Origin: Melastoma dodecandrum
Lineage: Eukaryota; Streptophyta; Magnoliopsida; Myrtales; Melastomataceae
Length of the DNA stretch: 64,000 bases
Assembly: GCA_029817715.1 (NCBI GenBank)
Contig: JARUPY010000251.1
Span: 160,467-224,466, forward strand
Direction of reading: 5' to 3'
Below the pieces are notes generated by a model. The model was not told the origin of the DNA. It did no database searches and worked only from the letters and a program-made list of their open reading frames with translations. Made by a program: the position numbers and the translations under genes. Shown here one piece after another: positions 47,828 to 58,195 of this stretch. How positions within the stretch are numbered: the stretch's first letter is position 1; each line of letters opens with the position of its first letter.

Positions 47828-49518
47828 TGTTGGATATAGGTTTCGATGACGAGTCTTGATCTTCTGTGTAACGGAAGTCAAACTTCTACATTGCAGAAGC
47901 TTCTCATGTTGTGAACTTTTTGTAAGAAATATTTTGAGATTATATGAATATTTAATCACTAATTAGTTACGAAATAAAAAGCATTTGATCAATATATTAA
48001 TCTGATCAAATCGAATGTATTACGTTTCTAAATAACCCCATTAGGAATTATATTTTCTATGGAAGGAAATATAGTCCTCTATTTATGGTATGGGCCCTGC
48101 AAGGTTTGTCTACAATCTTCTGTGGATTCATCCGACCACCAAAGGACCGTTATTTGGGATGCTTGTCATTATCATCTGTCTAGATACATTCATTTAAGTG
48201 TCTTGAACATAATGATATCGGTTTTAATCAAATTTGGAAGTTAATATTTGATTATTTCCATTTACAGAAGGTTGCTAATCAGATTCAACCAGAACTTTCT
48301 ATAACGAAGTATTCCTGAGAACTTTATCATATCTTTATCCTATTTGATATAACTTGGTTACCTAAACGAATATATGCTTGGAAGTGACGATTTTGTTAAT
48401 TATATATTGTATTATTATTTAATCTTTCGGTTTCCTTATTTTGCAGAGGCTGATTATGTAATTACCTTTTATTTTTTATTTTCACTTAGACTATTTTGTA
48501 TAAATAAAGACATTCAGCCACACTTCTAGATATCCTTTTCGTGGAGAACCTTGGGCAAGGGTTTTGTGTGTTTGCTCAGTCGAGATCTCGAGGGATCGCG
48601 GAAGGGAAGTCCGCAGCGGGTTGCTGTACAGGTGGAAACACCGCCGGAGTGAAAAGTCTCAGAGGAAGTCACAGTAGGTTGCTGTGCTGGAGAGGACACC
48701 GCCTGAGAGAAACGTCCGACAGAATGTTACCTTGTTAGTCACATTAACGTGTGCAACGAGTCACGGGAGTACAGAACCTTTTGGTCTGTGCTGAGAATTA
48801 CGGTCACCTGTGGTACAAAATCTTTAGATTTGTGCTGTAGAGGGTTGGCACATTTGGTACAAAATCTTTCGGTCAGTGCTGAGAATTTCAGTCACCTGTG
48901 GTACAAAATCTTTGGATCTGTACTGTAGAGGGTTGATACCTTTGGTACAGAACCTTACGGTCTGTGCTCTGAAATCAAGTCACCTTTAGTACAAATCCTT
49001 CTTGTCTGTGCTGTAGAGGGTCGACACATTTGGTAGATAATCTTTTGATCTGTGCTATAGAGGATTGACACATTTGGTACAGAACCTTCAAGTATGTATT
49101 GTGGAACTCAGTCACTTTAGTACAAAACCTTCTGGTATGTGCTTTGCAACTCAGTCTTCTGTGGCGCAGAAACTTCTGGTTTGTACTTTGCAACTCAGTT
49201 TTCTGTGGTGCAGAACCTTCTAGTCTGTTTTATAAAAGGTTTATTGTATATCACTTTCTGTAATCGTTGCTAAGTTACGACTGAGTGAAAGCCATCCAAA
49301 TTTGTAAAAGAGTGGATGTAGGCGATTTACCGAACCACTATAAAAGTCTTGTGTGCATCAAACAAATTACCAACACATTCGTACTTTCTGTCTTACAGAA
49401 ACCTGTCTCTACAGTTCTGTTTTATAGAAGCTTTCTTTCGCTGCGGGGGTTTGTTGGAAAAGAGTTAAAAATCCTTAATTGAGCTTTTAACACTAATTCA
49501 CCCCCTCTTAGTGTAACA
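47828..49518 (+). repeat. 3' LTR of the Copia element
   Basis: Starts TGTTGGATATAGG and ends CTTAGTGTAACA. Contains a TTTTGTATAAATAAAG box near 48497, the likely promoter, and a minisatellite in 48760-49220. Confidence 0.85.
48760..49220. repeat. Minisatellite in the Copia 3' LTR
   Basis: About ten units of roughly 46 bp, each with GGTACAGAACCTT or GGTACAAAATCTT, a GGTCTGTGCTG-like block, and GAGGGTTGACAC or CAGTCACC. The 5' LTR has fewer units, so copy number changed after insertion. Confidence 0.85.
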
Positions 49519-50230
49519 AGTTCTAAAGGAGTTGTTTAATGAGTTTCGAGATTGTTTAGCATGGGATTATACACAGATGCCAGGGCTCGATGAGAAAACT
49601 TTAAGCCTATCAAATAGGTTCCCCGAAAAATAGTTTGGTGAAGTAAGCAAACTTGTTTATGAATAATTATGAAAACTTTTCAAGCCGGCTATATTAGAAT
49701 GTCTAGATACACAGAATAGATCTCGAGCATTGTCCCCGTAGTAAAGAAAAACGACAAAATCCGAGTTTGCAAAGACTCGAGATCTAAACAATGCAACTCC
49801 CAAAGATAAATATCCTATGCCAATAGCTGATAAACTGATTGACAAGACAGTAGGGAATGTCATTATGTCGTTCATGGACGGCTGCTCGGGATATAATCAA
49901 ATCTTCATTGACGAAGCGGATGTTTACAAAACAGCCTTCCGATGTCCGATTGACATATTCGAGTGGGTAGTAATGCCATTTGGATTAAAAAATGTTGGAG
50001 CTACGTATCAGAGGGCCATGAATGCCATTTTTTAACCCCTTAATAGGGAAGACCATGGAGGGCTACATCGATGACATAGTAGTGAAGTCAAGAGAGAATG
50101 GCTCACATGTCGAAGACCTCCGAGCAGCATTCATCCAAATGAGAAAATATCATTTGAAGTTGAATCCTTTGAAATGCGCGTTCGGAGTACAAGCCGAACA
50201 ATTCATTGGATTTTTAATATACTAGAAAGG
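49519..50230 (+). pseudogene. Reverse transcriptase of the Tat/Ogre element
   Basis: Directly right of the Copia insertion: KEFRDCFAWDYTQMPGL, RDLNNATPKDKYPMPIAD, IMSFMDGCSGYNQIF, FEWVVMPFGLKNVGATYQRA, and in another frame the catalytic YIDD box (about 50063-50075), KLNPLKCAFGV. The frameshift near 50030 and scattered stops inactivate it, but all core motifs are readable. Confidence 0.8.
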
Positions 50231-50925
50231 GATCCAAATCGATATAGGGAAAATCAAAGCAATACAAGAATTGCAACCCCCAAATAATAAGAAAGAGTTG
50301 CAAGCTTTCCTTGGACGAGTGAATTATCTGCACAGGTTTGTTGGAAACCTAGCAGGAAAGAGGAAGCTTTCTCCACTCTTATGAGGGGAAAGAATAGATA
50401 CACCTGGATGGGTAAGCATGAACAAGCGTTCGAGAACATCAAAAAGCTATTTGATGAAGCCTCCAGTTCTAACTTCTCCTCGACTCGGGAAACCTTTCGT
50501 CTTATACGTAGCCGCGACCGCCACCACGATAGGTTTCACTCTTGGCACAAGAGGACGAATAGAGAAGAGAAAGAGTTGTATTTTACTTATCTCGACTTTT
50601 GAATCCTGTTGAGATAAGGTACACAGCTGTGGAAAGGCTTTGCCTCTCAGTATACTATGCGGTGACGAAATTAAGGCACTACAAAGGGAGCAGTGAAGTG
50701 CATGTAGTCTCGAAGGCACATGTACTGAAAAACATTTTTCGAGAGCCCGTTGCTTACTAAAAGAGCTAGCAAGTGGAGCCTAGTGCTTTCGACATATGAC
50801 TTAAAGTTCAAATCCCAAAAGGCTGTTTAAAGGACAAGTTCTTGCTGATTTCTTAGCAGAATACTCGAGTGAAACCTCAGTGGATGTGGAAGAGGAAGCA
50901 CAAGAACTTTGGGATGCTTGGTTTT
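50231..50925 (+). pseudogene. First RNase H of the Tat/Ogre element
   Basis: KKELQAFLGRVNYLHRF marks the RT thumb/connection. PFVLYVAATATTIGF and the late KGQVLADFLAEYS are the RNase H region of Tat elements. At least two frameshifts and several stops. Confidence 0.65.
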
Positions 50926-51330
50926 GATAGATCGTCAACAAGATCTAGAGTTGGAAATCGAAAATATGTAATAAAATCACCAGCGGGTCTTGATGTTAAG
51001 TTATCGCTTTTGGATTAACTGGAACATCCACTAACAACGCTAAAGAGTATAGGCGCGCTTCATCATTACGTTACAAACTATTACTTGAAAACGTCCAGGG
51101 CTCAAGTGTGTATCAATTAAGGGTGACTAACAGTTGGTAGTGAACCAAACAAATGGTTTGAAAGCTCTGCCACACTCACAGAGTTTAAGACATATACCTA
51201 CGCTTCTGACCCGACAGCTGATTTGAAATAATTTCAACAGGTTACTCTAGTAACATGTGGGCTCGAGAAGATAATGCAATAGCCAATTCGTTGGCCCAAT
51301 TGGCGTCGGGATACAAAGCAAACGACGCAT
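50926..51330 (+). pseudogene. Second (archaeal-type) RNase H of the Tat/Ogre element
   Basis: FDRSSTRSRVG, followed by FGLTGTSTNNAKEY and, further on, DNAIANSLAQLASGY, correspond to the FDGSS, TNNxAEY and ADALAKLAS landmarks of the extra RNase H found only in the Tat clade. Expected Gly in FDGSS and Glu/Ala positions are altered; stops are present. Confidence 0.7.
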
Positions 51331-52330
51331 TGCAAAGCAAAAGAGGTGGGACAATACCTGAGGTAATTTCACCTATTACTAGAGAGAAAGAGGGTAATTC
51401 TACTTCTAATTATAAGATTAAACGTCAATGAGAAACAAACGGAGATTGGCGATTACCTTATATTGAATTCTTTGGAAAAACCCTGAACTCATAGAAGTTC
51501 TAGAGAAATATTAAACTAGGAACGCCAGACAATAATGTTACTCCTAGATAATCTTTATACATGAAAAACCAAAGAAGGAGTACTACTGAGGTGTGTCGAC
51601 CTGGACGAAGCAGCAACGCCAATTATGATAGAGACCCATGGATAGGGTTATGCGGGGAACCCACCAATCGGGGGTAAAGATGTACTGGATGATCCAAAGG
51701 ACATGATTTTATTGGCCATCCACGAAGAAAAATTGCATTGATGAATGGCTAAGGGTTGCAGAAAATGCTCAGAGGCCTTGGACCCCATAACTCGAAGCCC
51801 CGGCGATGGAGTTAAAACCAGTGACACAGTCGGGATAACCATTTAAGTTTTGGGCTCTAGACATAATCGAAGAAATTTAGGACCCCACTCGAGTAGAAGG
51901 TGGACGCCTATATATTGGGTGGCTACGGTTTATTTTACTATAGTGGATAGAGGCCAAAGCTTATCAGAGGATCATGATCAAATGGAGATTATTGAGTTCA
52001 TTCAGAATGAACATCATTTTTCATTTTGGACTCACGCCCATCAACATAGTAGTGGATACATGGAACTGCATTCAACTGGGCGTAGACTGCAGGAATTCTT
52101 CAAGAGATGTTCGAACTTTGTTGTTAATAACTCCTCACCGTATTATCCACAGTCTAATGGACAAGACGGAAATCTACCAACAAGCTTATTAAAAATGTGA
52201 TCCAAAGGTTGATTGAAAACAACCCTAGGAAGGTCGGCGCATGAAATACTCGCCTGAGACATTGTTGAGGCCTAAGAGTCAACCGAAAGATGAAAAGTTA
52301 CCCGTACCCTGGGTGAAGCAACCATATAAC
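51331..52330 (+). pseudogene. Integrase of the Tat/Ogre element
   Basis: The zinc region is barely readable (near 51720-51775, CRKCSEALDP). The core follows: 51850-52200 with YFTIVDRGQS, HHFSFWTHAHQHSSGY, NNSSPYYPQSNGQ, then KMxSKG and WxxRSAHEILA. The catalytic Asp and Glu positions are degraded. Frames are short and broken. Confidence 0.65.
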
Positions 52331-55300
52331 CTGGTTATAACTGGGCAAGAAAGCCATTAGTTCCCATCGAGAATAAAGTATAAAATCTTTTCGAGTCAAT
52401 CAAGCAAACCAGGATGTGGGATCAAGAAGGAAGAACTTCCTTGAGACGAATGTGTAGAAACGATCGAGAGGTCCAACGCCATAAAAGCGGCATAACAGAA
52501 ATGAAAGTTCAGATAATGAAGAATGTTTGAGATATTATAAACCAAAAGTTCCATTTCCACAAGCTTTAAAGAAGGAGGAACTTTGTGTTTGGAAAATGGT
52601 TCTTCCATAGCTGTAGGGTACTTCGCGATTTTATTTCCATAGGTAAATGCGTCACCAAAACTGGTAAGGGTCCATTTAGAGTGAAGAATGTGTTTCCCCG
52701 AGAATGTAAATATCGTCTTCACTGACCTCGAAGGGCATTTCTCACAAGTTGAAAATCAACAAAAAAATAATTCTGAAAACGTTTACAAACCAACCATTTG
52801 TGGAAACTCATAAAGAAATTTCTAAAGAGGATATTCCAAAGCTTATGGATTCAGTTAGAGGAATTGAGATGTTTAACTTAGAAATAAAATCCATTACATA
52901 AGTAACAATCCTCGAAAGGATATGACGTTGTAAACCATAATACATAAAAGATCAATTTCCTAAAAACATTTTGATAATCTCGCATCTTGGCTAGTCCACC
53001 CAACCTAGCACTACTCTTCACAAAAGTTTGGAGGAGAAAGAAGTGCACAGGAAGGGTGGTCACCACGAATCCCTTCCATTCTCCTCGAGCTATTCTGGCA
53101 GACCTTCTCCCCGGCACGGACTACTGGGTCTCCTTCCCTCCTTCGACCTCAAGGACAGCCTCGGGGAAGGAGGAGGTAACGGCAAACGCTTGGGGAGACA
53201 ATAGGCAAAAGTACTGCGCTCGAGTTTCATTACCTCTTACCCCAGGAAAGATGCAAGGAGAATGAAAAAGCTTCGAGGAAGTCCCTTCCAAAGGTACTCA
53301 CTAAACAAGTGCACATACGCCAGCCGTATGAGCTACGTGATCTCCTGAGGTTGTGGATCTAGGCTTTTCAAGGGTGCAGAATGTGTGTTGTGAACTTAGG
53401 CTTCTTTGAAATCTAGAGGAGTTTTTGAAAAGAATAGGCTGACAAGAGAAGAAGAACAGTTTCTCACGCAAGACCATGGTTGGTATGAATGTACAAGTTT
53501 GGTGGAAGAAAGCCATATCTAATTTATAGCCGAGAAAAAGTAAGATGCAATCAAGGAACAAGTTCCACGGGACCTTCGTGAATGAATAGTAAGGAAATCT
53601 TGAGAATCACAGAAACCAGCATTTTTCCTCGGGAAGCTTTAACAGCCCCTAATGTACAACGCTAGCAAAAAAGGAGAGTGAACGCTTGCACGTTGTCAAG
53701 AAATTGACTTGGAAAGTTTTGAAAAAAAAACATGTCAAGCCGGAAGACCAAATAGATTAAAACATTAAATTATAATCAATGCCACTATAAATAAAAGGAA
53801 AAATTATAAACAATCCAGTGTTACAGTTAACGAAAACGTTCGACATTGTTCTACAGGCACACAGCTTCTCGAGGAAATGCCTCCTCTCGTAATAAAACCT
53901 TGAGCCATTTAGACTTATCTTGAACGGAAGGATCATCTGCTGGATTCCATAGCGACTTGACCAGCATGACTCCGTTTTTTTCCTCAAGTTTAGGATAGAG
54001 ACTTTAAATGAGAGTATCCTCTGTCCGGTTTAACAAAGCTTCTCCGAAACTTACTTTGGGTTAGCGGTAAAGCGTTGTGCTCTTATAGATTATGAAAAAA
54101 TCATTCACATCCAACCTTCTCTCGAGCCTATGCAACCGGATTTTTAGCTTCTTCCAATTCCCGTCGAATTTATCGATTCTCGGAGCCGTTTTCTGGGCAG
54201 AATCGTTTCTTCTCGGCATACTCATCATAACTTAGCCAGTAGACTATGTCGAGATAGGGCGCAAGCAATGATTTTGGTTCCACAGTCGCTAAAGGAGAAA
54301 GGTAAAAATTTTTCCAAAGTGTAGTCGATATCCACCAAAAGAAGAAAGTCGATCAACGAATTTGAAAGTTTCGCATCGGAAACGTGGTCCACTTCGTCCA
54401 ATGGACTCTCAAAAAAAACCGTCTCCTCCTCCGTAACGAAGTTGCCAACCACACGATCTTCTGTGACAATATCGTCTCCGTGAGGATCCTGCCACTAACC
54501 GATCGTGGCAAAAGTGACAAGAAAAATTGAAAAGGAGAAAATATAAAACCTCGACAATGAAATAGGGAAAAAAAGCTGTCGCTTACACTAGGCAAAGCGT
54601 CTTCTCTGAGATTCAATATTCAACTCAGAGTGTGCGTCTCCTCCCACACCTGACGTTCCAATAACAATATGGATGAGTCGCACCCCGCACCTTCAACGGT
54701 GTTGGTGTATCACAAACAATCTCAGTGTTCCTAGGAGGCCGACACTTTCACGAGCTTTTTGGGGCAATTCCCTCGAGACGGCCTCTACAATTTCTCGAAA
54801 GAATGGGCATCCAAAGTACCCATATCATCTCACGAGAGAAGAGGGACAACTCTTGATGGATTTTCCTTAGTGTGTTGTTCAGGAGAGGCAACCTGGCATC
54901 GTTGCTCCGAGAGTGTGAGTAAATTCAAAGAAGAGAATGTGATTTTTAAAAAACGGAAAAGTGTAAGGAAATTACTAATTATACACTAAGAACTTCTAAA
55001 TTTTTGAGTCCGACTCCGCCAACTTTGGGTAGACGTTGTTTCAAGGTAATAGGCGAAGTAGACGTAGCCCGCCTCCGCAACTCTGGTCGAGAACCCTGAA
55101 AGACGCGTTTGAGCCGCTTGTGTAGCTGGCGCACCCCTCGTTTCTTTGGAATCTAGAGATGGACGATCATCTCGATCCTGTAGACTGGTCCTATTCTAAG
55201 GTCAACCCTCTTCAAGGGACCTGCACAGATCGAACCATCACGCATCTTCCTGAGCACTATAGGCACTTACATCAGAACTTTGCCTCAGTTAGGAGCTAGT

Positions 55301-56453
55301 ATCAATCAATCCTCTCAGCAACAACGTACACAGCATGGATTAAGACCACTAAACGTATTGTGACAATTATCAATACTAATTGAGATTCATAATCCTACCT
55401 TCTGGAGCAGGGATGGGCACATAGAGTTCACCCAAAGGGTGCTAGTCTAGAAATAAACCAAGTCCCATCGTAGGTCGTACCAGGTCATAGTCCAATAAAT
55501 TCTGGAAGAGCCTCGACGGACGCATCAATCGTGGCCATTCTCCACAGAACGGGGAAATTATGACTGAAGAGAAAGCAGTTCGAGCTAACACCTCAACGAA
55601 CTTCTTTGAAACTCACAACCGCATAAGTCCCGTGCATGAAGGTATTATATTGACCTTGAGGAAATGGGACGCTGACATCCTTTGAAGAAACCAAGACTGC
55701 CCTATCGCCTAATAATTATGGTTAATAACACCTCGAATACAAACCAATCCCCTGAATGGACCTCAACTAGGACTCGAGGCCTTATGAGCACTAATCCAGT
55801 AAGACCAATCAGTAAGCCTGGTATCCGAGCAACATAAAAAACCTGTTTAAAAGGGTTACGGCACCTAAATCTTGCTCCCAATTAGGGTCGCCAACTCTCT
55901 CATTCAAAGGAAGTAATAAGCGAAGTAAGACCAAGTGTTTGAATCACTGCAAGCGTAGAAGAGCGATGTAAAGTCCCGAAACATCTGGTCCAACTTTCGA
56001 TCACTTATTTATCAAAAGAATACAGACGAGGGAATCATGCGAGTGCCCACAGCCAGTGCCATTAACCACATCGGTGCCTCTAAGAATGTATGGTTTGGGA
56101 AACCTTTATATTTGACGATAGTAATAAGTAAACACAAAGGTGCTTATTGTAGTAACAACTGAAGGAGAAAATGTGCAAAAGCTACTGTCTCATCGGCTTT
56201 GGAACCAAGAAATTACTAAATCCAAGATCCCAGTAAATGCGGCAGCCATATTTCCCAGGTGACCAGCAAGAAATAATACTTGCGGAGCCCACTACGATGA
56301 AGAAGTGCCTTTTCCACAAGTGCGGTTGGTCTTTAGTCACGAGGCCCCCCCCCCCCCCCCCGCAGCACGGAATAGATCCAATGTTTATATACAGACCAGT
56401 ATTTCAGATCTTATGTCCCTCTTTACCCGAAATTGATCTTCTCCTCTAATCTA
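52331..56453 (+). other. Long noncoding 3' region of the Tat/Ogre element
   Basis: No protein family recognised. The 92-codon frame at 52987-53265 and others show no domain. A run of 18 C lies at 56345-56362. The stretch before the 3' LTR is pyrimidine-rich (CTTCTCCTCTAATC) rather than the expected polypurine tract. Confidence 0.5.
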
Positions 56454-57030
56454 TGGAGGCGAACATTAATTTTATTACCGAAAGGCGGAACAGCCGTATC
56501 ACTAGAAAAATGTCCTTATAATAAGTGATAGTCCATAGGCCCTCGCAGGAAGGAAAAAGGACAATTTAATCTCGAATTCCAGAAAATGAATTAAGCTAGA
56601 AGCAGACTTTTGAAAATCACTACACTTCATCCAACCATCCTAGTATAGACACCAAATCCTTCAGACCCAAACGACGCAACTTATTGATCCAATTATCTCC
56701 TACCCACAATGTTAAGCCACTGGAAGCATCAGATATGGGGGAAACCCTACATGATCCTTTCTCGCACTGAACCAGGATGATGGGAGCAACATGTAGTTAG
56801 GAACGGCATAGCGGAATGGTCGGTCGAATTCCGGAGATAAGTATGCAGGGTGGATATATGTGATTCCTTAGAAAGTAGACGGTGGAAGCAGAGGAACCCA
56901 AGGTCAAGAGTGGAAGAATCACAAGCCCGTGAATGGTTATAACCACCTCTTGGTTGACCAAGTATCGCAAGACCGACCGAAGCGAGCCGTAGATCTGACA
57001 TCATCACTTGAGAGTTCATCCGCATACTAA
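56454..57030 (+). repeat. 3' LTR portion of the Tat/Ogre element, truncated
   Basis: Begins TGGAGGCGAACATTA and aligns with 38461-39000 through blocks such as ACACCAAATCCTTCAGACCC, GGGGGAAACCCTACATG and AACCACCTCTTGGTTG. It diverges after about 57030. The copies differ at many positions and by small indels. Confidence 0.75.
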
Positions 57031-58195
57031 AACCCCACACTGATGAAGGAAAAGTCACGACTTTATGATAAAGAAAGGCAAATGAATGCAATTTGATCGA
57101 CAGAAAGGACTAAACTTGTGGACAAAGAAATAGGCTCCAAAAGTCGAAATAAAAGAAATATCGAGGATGAAGGGTAAAACTGGATTTTTTTGATATGCCA
57201 TAACCCTGTGAACAAAGAAGAGGGCAAAAGAACCGTGCTCCGACAAGAGTTCTCGTGCCAAAAACGCGGCCTTTTCGAGATAAACATAAAGTTCCCACGT
57301 TATATTTAACAAAGGGGCGGTGCTTAATGTTGACGACACATGGAATTCCTGGGCATCGACCTTTATTGGGCCGAAGAAGTGAAGTTCCATTAACCACGCT
57401 CGAGAAGCCCAATGAAAACATTGCTCAAGACACGTGTATCACTCCTGAAGAACTAATTAACATTGTCCTAACCAGAAGCATTAAGAATTAGTAATTTGTT
57501 TGTATATGCCCTGACATAGTTGTTTTCATTCCTCTCCTTAATTTAGATTTTTTTCCTATTCTATTCAACTAAGGAAATAAAAGTGATATGGAACAGTATC
57601 CCGCATTATACTACATTCCATCATTTTGGTTTACTGGTATGGTTAGATGAGAAAAAGTAGTAGGAGAGGTTTAAGAAATTCTTATATGCCCATTTATCAG
57701 CACCTAAATGTAAATAATTATAAATAAATAGCTTGGGCAAGGTAGAATTGCTACTGGTTAACAAAAACCATGAACATGATTGATTACCCAGTTATTTATT
57801 TCTATTTTTTAAAGAGTACTGACTGATTGCTTAATTTTGTCAAAACGTATGTGCGCATCCATCATCACCAACCTATTGAAGTGACGAACAACAAAAACCC
57901 GAGAAACAATCACACAACAAATACACATTCCCTCCTTGGGGCCACCTTTTACTCTTCGACCTTTACCAGCTAACCGGTTTCCAAGTCGGATTGGACATGT
58001 CGGACCATCCAGAGGGGCCTTCCCATTTTCAAGCACCATGTAATCTCCCCAACGATATCACCTTCCCCATCCCGCTCCCCGTGTAAAACCAACGCCGCAT
58101 ACTTCCCACACCTTCCGTCCCCCGCCTTCGCCTTATTTCCATCAACCATTCCTTCTGTCGGTGGCATGTGCTTTCTTTTTTTCTCTGGACTAATG
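57031..58195. other. Spacer between the Tat/Ogre LTR and the LRR pseudogene, no gene
   Basis: 57031-57490 has transposon-like composition with overlapping short frames. 57810-58195 may include the degenerate C-terminal end of the LRR pseudogene. Confidence 0.4.

Larger units (their letters stand above)
43359..49518 (+). mobile_element. SIRE-like Copia retrotransposon nested inside the Tat/Ogre element
   Basis: Matching LTRs start TGTTGAATAGGTTTTGATGATG (43359) and TGTTGGATATAGGTTTCGATG (47828). The 3' LTR is 1,691 bp if it ends TAACA at 49518. Flanking pentamers are AGTTA (left) and AGTTC (right), a one-mismatch 5-bp target duplication. Between the LTRs are only the gag-pre-integrase/integrase region and the last part of RNase H. 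Gag, protease and nearly all of RT are deleted. LTRs over 1 kb and the pol-to-LTR spacer fit the SIRE/Maximus group. The two LTRs differ at many sites, so the insertion is old. Confidence 0.85.
38461..57030 (+). mobile_element. Very large Tat/Ogre-type Ty3 retrotransposon, nested-inserted and degenerate
   Basis: Similar sequences at 38461-39000 and 56454-57030 are the 5' and 3' LTR portions. Between them, in order on the plus strand, are gag, a Cys/His region, protease, RT, RNase H, a second RNase H and integrase, followed by about 4 kb of noncoding 3' sequence. The two RNase H domains and the large size are features of the Tat clade (Ogre/Retand group). A Copia element at 43359-49518 splits the pol region between protease and RT. 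All frames are interrupted by stops and frameshifts. The 3' LTR seems truncated at about 57030, so no target duplication can be shown. Confidence 0.8.

Noticed and set aside
56345..56362. Poly-C run considered as a polypurine tract of the Tat/Ogre element
   Set aside because: It is on the wrong strand for a plus-oriented element and about 90 bp from the 3' LTR start.
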